From the NCBI GenBank assembly GCA_009599575.1, contig VWND01000022.1, forward strand, positions 329,001 to 393,000: DNA of 64,000 bases, in the 5' to 3' direction. The notes under the pieces were generated by a model. That model did not search any database, had not been told where the DNA came from, and saw only the letters and a program-made list of their open reading frames with translations. This stretch comes from Blumeriella jaapii. Taxonomy: Eukaryota > Ascomycota > Leotiomycetes > Helotiales > Drepanopezizaceae. The translations under genes were made by a program, and so were the position numbers. Positions 43,804 to 52,513 of this stretch are shown here, one piece after another. Position 1 is the first letter of the stretch; each line of letters opens with the position of its first letter.

Positions 43804-43804
43804 T
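43706..43804. repeat. (ACATAC)n-type hexanucleotide tract
   Basis: About 100 bases of ACATACACATACAC. It is the reverse complement of the GTGTAT tract at 40860-40970, so the two tracts bracket the CYSTM gene in opposite orientation. Confidence 0.9.
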
Positions 43805-44697
43805 ACATACACCTTAGCTCACACACCCACTCATCGGCCTTGTTTTCCATCACTACCCACCACAGACTTCTCATGCACCCACTCCCCCAGACACTCACAT
43901 ATACCAGCCCGCTTGGGTGCCGAAATCTCAATTCATGTTGTTCATGTGTGCATTGATTCAACTATGCGGTTTCGCCTGCTATCTGCCATGTTGTCTGCGG
44001 TTTACGGTGCGTGCTGCGGTAAACCCAGCCCCAACCCCGACCCAGCCCCAACCAACCCAGCCCAAACCAACCCAAACCAACCCAACCCGCACCGCCCAGC
44101 TATCGTAGCCGCAGCACTCGAACGACGCCCGCTAAAATCAAAGCAAAGCAAGAAAGGGGGCAGGCAGGCAGAAAAACATGCAGAAGCAAAAAAATCGCGA
44201 GAGGCGACTTCCATCGACCCTCTCCACTTCTGGAGGAAGAGAAGTGACGTGAAGTGCGCCATCATGCTCTCTGTCACACGCAGCAGAGAGACCTTGGTGT
44301 TGTGTGTTCCCCTTGCCCCGATCCCCTTCAACATCTCCAAGGTCCCACCAGAGAGGCGCAACACCACCAGCACCAGCCCCATCACCAGGAAAAGAGAGCG
44401 GGGGGCCGTGACCATGACCATGACCGAGAGCCACGATAACGAGAACGCGCCTTCTAATCAACAGGGGGTAATACAGCCTCGCGCTTCGTGCTGGCGGAAG
44501 GGTGGAAGTGCCGAAATATCTATCATACAAAGGAGATCTCGAGTCTTGCACCGACATCAAGCTCCAACCACTAGACACCGCCGAGTCAGCGAGAGGTTCG
44601 GTCGACACCGGGTCGCTTGCAGCACGGCGCAGGAGACGAGTGAAACATGAGCGACATCGACACGCGCGAGAACGCAAGATCGAGGACGCTATGAGGT

Positions 44698-45855
44698 TCA
44701 CTTCTTCGCGGGCGCAGCTTGCTTGGGGGCTTTGTGGGGTGTCTTACTTCCAGGACCGTAGCCACTTTGACGCATCGCGCCACCTTGCTGATACCCGCCG
44801 TGACTTTGGCTATTCTGGGGTGGGTTAGCGTCGCCCGTCTGGATGGGGCAGAGCAGAACTGCACACCTTTTTCACACGCTTGCGCCCACTCGGATCATCT
44901 CCATCGCCAGTGGAGTAACTGGGGTCTTGCGTATCATCGACGTAGCCTTCACCGTAGCCCTCAAAGCTCGAATCGGCGTATGAGCGCTTCGTCGTGGTTC
45001 GCGATGGGCGACGGGGATCACCCTTCGCCGCGCCTTGCACCGGACGAGGAGCTTGAGCCCGAGCTTGCGGGATGGGGGTGCGAGAACCATTCTGAGCAGC
45101 CTTGGCCTTGTCGGATTGCGCCGGAACCGCGACATCGCCAGGACTGAGGACGGCAGGGTTCCAGGTGGACGACTTGGGGAGGGTGCTTCCGGGACCCATC
45201 GCAAAGAGCGTGTGGCCCTTGAATCGCAACGACTCGGATAGGAATTCCTCAATCTCCTTGCCCCGAACGACGTCTGCCTCCCACACGTCATCCGGCATCT
45301 TCAACAACGCATCCAGGGTGCCCGGGGCGCCGACTTCTTTCTTGATGGCATCGAAAGAGCCCAGTATGCCGTGATCCTTCAGGTGGTTCTTGTATGTCTT
45401 TCGCAGCTTGACTGCCTTGGACCCATCGGGGTGCTCACGGGCTACCGACTTTGCGAGATCGGTCAGGCCGTAACGCTCAAACAGGTCCTCCGTGAGTGGC
45501 GGCAGGCGCGCCTTGTGAGCTGCACCTCGGATCCTTGTTAACCAAGTACTCCCAACCATGAGGTGCAAGGCTGAGTGGGGGCCTGGTATACTACACCAGG
45601 AAGAGAGGAAGAGGTGGAAAAACAGGAAGCCTTACGAGTCTTGCAGAAAAGGAAAAGCGAGCCGACATTCTGCGAGATATCCTCGATGGTGACTTCTTTG
45701 GCTTTCTCTGGCGCCTCGATTTGGACTTTTTTGGTCTCTTGATCTCCTTGGTCCTCCACGACACGTTTGCGCTTCAGCGACGAGTCCGCGTGGACGAAGC
45801 CATCGACGTGGATGGTTGACATGCTGCCGTTGACGCTGCGAGCGGGGGTGGGCAT
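44698..45855 (-). CDS. Mediator subunit 19 (MED19/Rox3)
   Basis: Three exons on the minus strand, in coding order: 45855-45636, 45519-44867, 44814-44698; 329 residues from ATG 45855. The joins restore CKTPHKARLPPLTEDL and RVKKNSQSHGGYQQGG. Landmarks are a SLKRKRVVEDQGDQETKKVQ acidic/basic segment, EDISQNVG, then the Rox3 core YGLTDLAKSVAREHPDG and KAVKLRKTYKNHLKDHG, MPDDVWEADVVRGKEIEEF, and WNPAVLSPGD. In fungi this is a Mediator head/middle-associated subunit that couples activators to RNA polymerase II. Upstream in another frame MTSNLPRTPETPSQASP (ATG at 45962) looks like the true family N-terminus, but it reaches this frame only through a one-base shift. The start given is therefore conservative. 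Confidence 0.85.
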
Positions 45856-47186
45856 GAGTGTGAATCTGCGGCCGGGGAGGTGACGGGCTTCGACGGGAGG
45901 TTGGAGTGAACAGGAGATGCCTGGGAAGGAGTCTCGGGGGTTCGAGGGAGATTGGAAGTCATTTCGGGGTCGTAGATAGAGGATCTGATGGGGGTGGGGG
46001 GTATCGGGAGTATCTCTCGAGGATATGTTGTGGTAGTTTTGTGTATGATTGCGAATTTGGACCACGGGTCGACTGCGTGGGACGCCGTCCCAGGGGAAAA
46101 GATCGTGGGTGGCCTGAAAGCAAATGTTGGTGTGTGCAGATGTGCCGGCACTCGGTTGTGAGTAGCGGCGGGTGGAGGGGGCGAATGTGGATGATGGAGC
46201 CAGCCAATTCACGGATTGCGGTCGAGGAAGAGAAGAGCGAGACTTCCGACCGCTTCTCGAAGGGCGGAGGAAGTGAGGCTGGGCGACTGTCGCAGGTGCA
46301 CAACAGCAGGAGCCGGCCAAACGGTCGAGACTCCGTCTTCTGTTCTGTCCAGCTTCACTGGGCACCCATGCGGGATGGACCGTGGCCGCGGGCGGTGCGG
46401 TGCGGCGTCGTTGTTCTGACTCGAGGAACGGGTTGTGTCGGTGGTGACGATGATTGAGCTGTGATGTATGGTGTTGCCGCGATGTTGTCGTGGCGTTGGG
46501 TGTTGGGCGATGGGTGTTGTCGTGGGTGCGGATGTATGTGAGGGAGAGAGGGAGAGAGAAGAGAGGGAATGAAGTCGTCGGTTGCCTTGGAAGAGTCCAG
46601 CCGCGAGGTGGAGTCACGTGTCCTGTCACGTGAAATCAATAGGGGCTTACCTGATGGGGACTAGCGCGGTGGGCGGCCGTCTCACAAGCAGATTGTACAG
46701 TACAGTACAGTAAGTATGTACAGTATGTACAGGTATGTACAGTAACTATGTACACTCCATATGTATGTATGTACAGTGTGTATGCACAGTATGTATATAC
46801 GGTACATGTACACCGTACACACTGTCGAGGAATCTGTTGTACGGTTGGGCTGGGTGCATCTTGCAGATCCGGTCTGGTGCTGGTGGGATGTGGGTTCGAG
46901 AACATGACTACGTGCTTCTCGGTGATGAATCTGATCACTCTAATTCCATACGCACACGCACACGCCCACCACAATCCCATTCTCACTTGACGCAACGATT
47001 CAAGGCGTCGGCAAGCAACAAGAAGTGGAAGCCCAGACCCCCGAGCGGCAACAAACCTTGGCTTAGCTTGGACTAGCGCCGTTGCGGCCCATCTGAGAAC
47101 GAGAGAAAAAAAACCCCATCGAAAAACCATGATTTCCAAAAGACAAACCGCGGTACACAACACCAACACTTGCCCCCAGAACCAGA
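45856..47186. other. divergent promoter region MED19 / Nop4
   Basis: The proximal part (45856-45962) is probably the missing N-terminus of MED19. Beyond that lie CACGTGTCCTGTCACGTG at about 46615-46632 (two CACGTG E-boxes in tandem) and a cluster of GTACAGTAC/TGTACAG words at 46696-46815. Together these could serve both divergent genes. No further gene seen. Confidence 0.5.
46615..46632. promoter_or_regulatory. paired CACGTG E-boxes
   Basis: Two CACGTG hexamers 6 bases apart lie between the divergent MED19 and Nop4 genes. The hexamer is the binding site of fungal bHLH factors such as Cbf1. Use here is not shown. Confidence 0.4.
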
Positions 47187-49652
47187 ATGGGCAAACGACC
47201 TCGCAACCCCGACGGTGCAGATGCGGACACATCAAGCACCGCCGTCGCGCAAGATCCGCCCGCCAAAAAACCACGGACAGAAGGCGCACTTTCCGACCGC
47301 AGCCTCCCCAACGCCCAAGCCAAACGCACCCTTTTCGTGCGCTCCCTGCCAGCCATCGCGACCAGCGAGAAGCTCACCGAGCTCTTCTCGCAGGACTACC
47401 CCCTCAAGCACGCCACTGTCGTCCTCGACCCCGAGACCAAACAGTCCAAAGGCTATGGCTTCGTCACCCTGGCCGATGCCGAGGACGCCCAGCGCGCGCT
47501 GGACGAGTTCGATGGCAAGCCCTTCCTGGGCAGGAAGATGAAGATCGAGATTGCGCAGCCGCGGTCGCGCGAGATGGCGGCGGATGGGACGGGACGGGAG
47601 GGCAAGAAGAAGAGCACCATTTCCGCCGAGGCGGCCCGCACAAAGAAGGAACGCGTGCAGCAGATGGCCGAGGAGAAGAAGCCGCCCAAGCTGATCATCC
47701 GAAACCTGCCGTGGAGCGTGAACACGCCCGAGAAGCTGGCGGAGCTGTTCAAGAAGTTTGGCAAGGTCAAGTTCTCGGTGGTGCCCAAGTTGAAGGGTGA
47801 CACGCAGGCTGGCTTCGGCTTCATCACCATGAGGGGGAAGAAGAACGCCGAGAAGGCGATGGCATCGATCAACGGCACCTTGGTTGACGGCCGGACGCTG
47901 GCCGTGGATTGGGCCGTGGAGAAGAGCGTGTGGGAGACGCAGAAGGAAGCAGCCGAGGGGGACGGGAGTGACGACGAAGATGCGGGGGTCAAGCTGGCAG
48001 CAAAGCAGAAGCCGAAAAAGGCCGCGGCAAAGCCTGTCGTGGACGAGGAGAATGAGGAGGACGATGTTGCGAACTTCTTCAAGAACTTTGGTGACAATCT
48101 CGAATCCGAGGACGGAGGTGAAGACGAAAGCGAGGATGAAGACACGGCGAAAGACCCTGATCAGGAAAAGAAGGATGCGGACGACGACGACGACGAGGTC
48201 TGGGAAGATGACGAGCCTTCCGAGTCGGAGTCGGAAACAGAAGCTCCCACGAGCCGCCAAAAAGTTTTCGTCACCGACAACTCCACCACCCTCTTCATCC
48301 GCAATCTTCCCTTCACCGTGCGCGACCCGGAGCTCAAAGAGCATTTTGAGCAATTTGGACCCGTTCGCTACGCCCGCGTAGTCATGGACCGCGCCACCGA
48401 CCGCCCGCGAGGCACCGGCTTCGTCTGCTTTTACAACGTGCACGATGCCGACACCTGTTTCCGCAATGCCCCCAAACACCAACCTACTGGCGCGAACGCC
48501 ATCGCCAAGACCAAACGCTCGGTGCTGGAGAACGATGCTGCGGACACCAGCGGCATGTACTCACTCGATGGCCGCCTGATGCTGGTCTCCAAAGCCGTGG
48601 AGAAGGAGACGGCCGTCAAGCTCACCGAAAAAGGGGAGACGATGCGCCTGCTCGCCGACAAAGATAGACGCAGACTCTACCTTCTCTCGGAAGGCACTGT
48701 CGCAAAAGGCACACCGCTCTACGACGCCTTGTCCCCGAGCGAAGTCACGTTGCGAGAAGATTCCGCCAAGCAGAGGAAAAAGCTGGTCCAGAACAATCCC
48801 ATGCTCTCTCTCTCCCTCACTCGCCTCTCGATCCGCAACCTGCCCAAGAACTACACATCCAAAGACCTGAAAACGCTGGCTCGCGAAGCCGTCATCGGGT
48901 TTGCCAAAGACGTCAAAGCCGGGCTCCGTCAGCCCCTTTCCTCGGAAGAGAAGAATCGCGGCGGCAAGGAAATGCGGGACGCCGAGAAAGTAGGAAAGGC
49001 CAAAGGCAAAGGCGTCGTGCACCAAGCCAAGATCGTGTTCGAGGGCCGCGAGGGCGCCAAGGTGCCCGAAGAGTCGGGCGCCGGCAAGTCACGCGGTTAC
49101 GGGTTCGTCGAGTACTCGAGTCACCGACTGGCGCTGATGGGCCTGCGGTGGATGAACGGCCACGCCGTCGCAAACGAGAACAAGGGGAAGAAGCAGCGCC
49201 TGATTGTCGAATTTGCGATTGAGAACGCCCAAGTCGTGCAGCGGCGGAAGGAGAAAGAAGACAAAGCCCGTCTGCGCAGTCTCGAGGTCGAGAAGCTGCG
49301 CGAGAAGGGCGAGGCGCCACCCAAGGAGAAGCACAGCCTCACGAGAGGGGCGGCCATGAAGAAGACGCGGGTGGGGATGAAGGGCAAGGCGGGCCGACCG
49401 GGGAAGAAAGGGCCTCGAGCGATAGAGGAGGGCAAGAGTTTCGAGAAGGTCGATGTCAGCAAGCCCCTGCGGACCAGCTCAGATGTTGGAGAGGCCAAGA
49501 CTAACAAGAGAGCGAAGAAGGGTGGGAAGCAAGCCGAGGCGAAGGTGTTCAAGCCGGCGTTCCCGCCTGGCGAGGAGGGAAGACTGCAGCGGAGGGCGCA
49601 GATCATCCAGAAGAAACGGCAGATGCGAAAGATGCGGAAGGGTGGTCGCTGA
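47187..49652 (+). CDS. Nop4/Nop77 (RBM28-type) nucleolar ribosome-biogenesis protein
   Basis: A single exon of 821 residues. It contains four RNA-recognition motifs: about 47-125 (RTLFVRSLP ... KGYGFVTL), 167-245 (KLIIRNLPW ... AGFGFITM), 367-470 (TTLFIRNLPF ... GTGFVCFY, with a long insert) and 546-690 (RLSIRNLPK ... RGYGFVEY). Acidic stretches lie at about 288-352, and the C-terminus is very basic (KKRQMRKMRKGGR). Four RRMs in this arrangement are specific to yeast Nop4 and its fungal and animal (RBM28) relatives, which are needed for 60S subunit maturation and 27S pre-rRNA processing in the nucleolus. The start ATG gives MGKRPRNPDG, as in relatives. It is divergent from MED19. Confidence 0.93.
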   Translation: MGKRPRNPDGADADTSSTAVAQDPPAKKPRTEGALSDRSLPNAQAKRTLFVRSLPAIATSEKLTELFSQDYPLKHATVVLDPETKQSKGYGFVTLADAEDAQRALDEFDGKPFLGRKMKIEIAQPRSREMAADGTGREGKKKSTISAEAARTKKERVQQMAEEKKPPKLIIRNLPWSVNTPEKLAELFKKFGKVKFSVVPKLKGDTQAGFGFITMRGKKNAEKAMASINGTLVDGRTLAVDWAVEKSVWETQKEAAEGDGSDDEDAGVKLAAKQKPKKAAAKPVVDEENEEDDVANFFKNFGDNLESEDGGEDESEDEDTAKDPDQEKKDADDDDDEVWEDDEPSESESETEAPTSRQKVFVTDNSTTLFIRNLPFTVRDPELKEHFEQFGPVRYARVVMDRATDRPRGTGFVCFYNVHDADTCFRNAPKHQPTGANAIAKTKRSVLENDAADTSGMYSLDGRLMLVSKAVEKETAVKLTEKGETMRLLADKDRRRLYLLSEGTVAKGTPLYDALSPSEVTLREDSAKQRKKLVQNNPMLSLSLTRLSIRNLPKNYTSKDLKTLAREAVIGFAKDVKAGLRQPLSSEEKNRGGKEMRDAEKVGKAKGKGVVHQAKIVFEGREGAKVPEESGAGKSRGYGFVEYSSHRLALMGLRWMNGHAVANENKGKKQRLIVEFAIENAQVVQRRKEKEDKARLRSLEVEKLREKGEAPPKEKHSLTRGAAMKKTRVGMKGKAGRPGKKGPRAIEEGKSFEKVDVSKPLRTSSDVGEAKTNKRAKKGGKQAEAKVFKPAFPPGEEGRLQRRAQIIQKKRQMRKMRKGGR

Positions 49653-50304
49653 TCTAGATGTCTCTCGGGGACGATGTGTGGCTCGGTGCGTGCTGCTGTC
49701 GTTTTCAAGCATGTATTCGTGGTCTCGACTTGCGGTGCTTTCATGAGACTACGATTCGTAAATTTATACCAATTCTCCCGCACCCATCCGTTCCAAGTAG
49801 GTTCTGGTTGTTCCAAGAGGCCAACTTTCTCGACCCTTCGGCCTTCGAAGCGTAATGGGACGGGTCGCGAGCGAGCCCAGCGCACATCGATCTTTCCAGG
49901 CCGCGAACGAAGGCCGGTAAGAAATACGTTCAAATAGCAAAACATACAAAAGCACTCCAAATGCCTCTTCGCCAGTCCAATCATGATCTTTTGGGCTTGT
50001 CCTGTCGCGAAATCCAAACACACACCCATGGCGGCCGTTGCTGGAGACTCTGCTTAGTCAGCGAAGATATCTTCATCTCCCTTTCTCGCCTTCCATCCCT
50101 TCGCCTGCGACAACATCATCTACTCCCCTCTCGATGCCCAACTACACGGCCTACGCAGACATGCCGTACACCCTTCTACTCTCACCGTGAGCAATCGCCA
50201 TCTCTGCTCCTCGGTCCTGGCCGTCGGGTACTCAGGCTGACAGCAATACACCGAACCTTCCTGTCCGATTTTACAGCTCGTCACATGACCAGGCATGAAG
50301 ACGA

Positions 50305-50337
<33 letters not shown>

Positions 50338-50473
50338 CCGCCATAAAGAAGCTCAAGACCCCCCGAGTCAGAAGACGCAGTGTTAATGCCTCCTCAACCA
50401 GACCATCTCGTGTGGCGGCCGAGAGCCCCCAGAACCCCGTCGCCGCCGTCAGAATCCGCAACATCTCCCGTGA
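49653..50473. other. intergenic; likely contains unresolved 5' exon(s)
   Basis: A (GACAGC)n tract at 50306-50338 yields Ser/Asp and Thr/Ala repeats in different frames. Several ATGs (50134, 50285, 50295) could start the next gene, but I found no join that keeps frame. GTGAGC at 50187 and a TTTTACAG at 50269-50276 look like real splice sites. Confidence 0.4.
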
Positions 50474-51718
50474 CGTTCCTCTCTCTCCGCAGCAGCAGAT
50501 CCCCGTCGTCCACGACCCGCCGTGACGAGGGAGAAGTCTGTCGTCCGGGGCGTCATCCAGCGGAACTTTACAGTGCCGCATATCATCCGCGTTAACGGGC
50601 TCCCGCGCCACGTCCGCGAAGCCCAGAAGGCGCTGGCGCTGTCCCAGCCTTCAGGCGTCGCACAGCCAGAAGGACTGCGTATCAAACGGTACACCATCAA
50701 GCCCAAACCGGCGTCCCAGAGGGCGCCGGAAAGGCTGCGTATCAAACGGTACACCACCGAGCCTCAACCCAGGACGCCCCAAACCGGGACGCCCCTCACA
50801 GCGAACACGCGCACGATCAAGCCCAAGAGCACGCCGCCCGCGCCCTCGAAACGCGAGCCCCGGCCGCCGTCAACGTTCTGGCTCGTCCGGATCTCCCTTC
50901 TCGTGACCTCGACCACCATCGCGCCGCTCCTCCGCACCTTGCAAGACGAGCACTGGATGCCCGACTCCGCGGTGAACCAACCCATTCTCGAAGACGTAGA
51001 GAGCACGCAGGCGCTCCTCCGCATCCACCTCGTGCACCAGGCCTCGCTGCCCAGCGCGCACTTCTACGACTCGGTGCTCAAGACGCTCGCCACGAACCAG
51101 GCTCCCTTCGGCGTGCGCTTCCAGAGGCCCTTCGCGGTACAGAACCGCACGGGCACGTGGCGCGTCGCCGTCACCGCCGTTGCGCCCGAGCTCGTCGCGC
51201 TCAAGCAGCAGCTCACCCGCGCCGTCGGCGGCAAGGTCTTGGTGCAGAAGAAGCCGCCCGATGGCGCTGCCGCCGTGACGTCCATCATCGAACGCCAGAA
51301 GGAGGGGGGGGAGCTCTCGCCGGTAGTGACGGCATTTCGTGACCTGAACGTCAAGAACGCGAGGCGTGTGCGCGAGGCCTTGGATGTCAGGTTCGGCAGC
51401 GGCGTGTGGGGCCGGGAGGAGGCGAGGGGCATAGAGGTGAGGTATCACTGGCCCGCGGTGCAGCAAATGACGAGGCTGAGGAAGGTGTCTCGGGCGGAGG
51501 AGGTGTACAAGGGTGCTGAGCAGAAGGTGGAGGTCGAGACGTTTTGGTTCGAGGCGGGGAACGCGAGTCGGGAAGGCGATGTGGTGCCCGAGGGGAAGGA
51601 TGAGAGGGAGGAGAAGGAGGAGAATTATTGGAACGAAGTGCTGCGGAGTTATAGGGAGGGACGGGTGCTGCCCGTGGAAGAAGCGCACGAGAACACTGGT
51701 CGCGCACGAAACTCGTAG
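50474..51718 (+). CDS. unrecognised protein, 5' end unresolved
   Basis: The frame is open from 50474 to the stop at 51716-51718, about 414 codons, but has no early ATG. An upstream exon is required, probably spliced to the CAG acceptor near 50491. Codon choice (strong G/C third positions) and protein-like composition support coding. A repeated phrase LRIKRYT(I/T) occurs twice, 66 bases apart, in a Pro/Thr/Lys-rich region. About residues 130-270 of the frame form a compact segment (FWLVRISLLVT, VRFQRPFAVQN, WRVAVTAVAPELVALKQQL), faintly reminiscent of 2H phosphoesterase-like folds, though no HxT motifs are visible. The C-terminus is acidic. Function unknown. Confidence 0.55.
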   Translation, partial: RSSLSAAADPRRPRPAVTREKSVVRGVIQRNFTVPHIIRVNGLPRHVREAQKALALSQPSGVAQPEGLRIKRYTIKPKPASQRAPERLRIKRYTTEPQPRTPQTGTPLTANTRTIKPKSTPPAPSKREPRPPSTFWLVRISLLVTSTTIAPLLRTLQDEHWMPDSAVNQPILEDVESTQALLRIHLVHQASLPSAHFYDSVLKTLATNQAPFGVRFQRPFAVQNRTGTWRVAVTAVAPELVALKQQLTRAVGGKVLVQKKPPDGAAAVTSIIERQKEGGELSPVVTAFRDLNVKNARRVREALDVRFGSGVWGREEARGIEVRYHWPAVQQMTRLRKVSRAEEVYKGAEQKVEVETFWFEAGNASREGDVVPEGKDEREEKEENYWNEVLRSYREGRVLPVEEAHENTGRARNS

Positions 51719-51803
51719 ACGCGCTCGCTGTCAGACTACAGCCGTCGTAAGTACAGCAAAGCTTTCTGCTGTAAGTGTAGATCAATATAGCCTGCCATTC
51801 ATA

Positions 51804-52005
51804 AAGAGACTATTCAAAAGAGACTATTCAAAAGAGACTATTCAAAAGAGACTATTCAAAAGAGACTATTCAAAAGAGACTATTCAAAAGAGACTATTCA
51901 AAAGAGACTATTCAAAAGAGACTATTCAAAAGAGACTATTCAAAAGAGACCATTCAAAAAGAGACCATTCAAAAAGAAATCATTCAAAAGCGACCTTTCA
52001 AAGAG
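51804..52005. repeat. 14-bp tandem repeat
   Basis: About eleven near-perfect copies of ACTATTCAAAAGAG, followed by three or four diverged 15-base copies (ACCATTCAAAAAGAG, AATCATTCAAAAG). It lies 86 bases after a stop codon. Confidence 0.92.
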
Positions 52006-52044
52006 AAAGAGAGAGAGTAGATGATGATGATGACAATAACATTG

Positions 52045-52122
52045 TTTAACATCCGGAAAGGGCAGTGAAACCGCACTACCTCAAGCCTCCCACAGGGCAT
52101 CAGAGACGTGCTAAGCTGGGGA
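52045..52122. repeat. dispersed 78-bp repeat, copy B
   Basis: It matches 6635-6712 at 69 of 78 bases and is preceded by (GAT)n like the other copy. It directly follows the 14-bp tandem array. Confidence 0.7.
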
Positions 52123-52392
52123 GAGAGAGAAAGAGTAGAGGCCAAAGGAACTAGAATAAAAGCCTTTTCTTCTCCAGCGCGAAAAGCGTGGGAAACACCC
52201 AACCTCCTCCTCCTTCCTAGGCCCCCTATGCTACCTTAGTACCCCTTCAACCAACTCCCAGTCTACCTAGCTAGCTACGTAGGTAGGTAGGTAGGTAGGT
52301 ACTTGCTGGACTGTAGCTAGACGACTATAAGCCCTGAAAGGGAGAGGTGGTAGGGCTTGTTTTGATGTAAATGTTGTGGATAAGGTTTGTAC

Positions 52393-52513
52393 GGTAGGTA
52401 GGTAGGTAGGTAGGTAGGTATGTATGTATGTATGTATGTATGTATGTATGTATGTATGTATGTATGTATGTATGTATGTATGTATGTATGTATGTATGTA
52501 TGTATGTATGTAT
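52393..52513. repeat. (GGTA)n-(TATG)n tetranucleotide tract
   Basis: About six GGTA units followed by some 23 TATG units. Frames through it (poly Tyr-Ile-His-Thr) are artefacts. Confidence 0.9.

Larger units (their letters stand above)
42318..44697. other. gene-poor, microsatellite-dominated DNA
   Basis: It holds GGA and GGGCGA runs (42338-42378), GACAGACAGACAG (42608-42643), mixed GTAT/GTAC words (42800-42960), an (ACTT)n/(AAGT)n hairpin, GTACAGTAC words (43344-43380) and an ACATAC hexamer tract. 44030-44095 is a CCAACC/CCCAAA run. The frame at 43913-44650 is a patchwork without family resemblance and I do not call it a gene. Confidence 0.5.

Noticed and set aside
43913..44650. 245-codon plus-strand frame
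   Set aside because: Composition shifts from Pro/Asn repeat to mixed sequence without any domain, and it overlaps equally open frames on the other strand.
47232..48482. 416-codon minus-strand frame
   Set aside because: Shadow of the Nop4 gene; no family resemblance.
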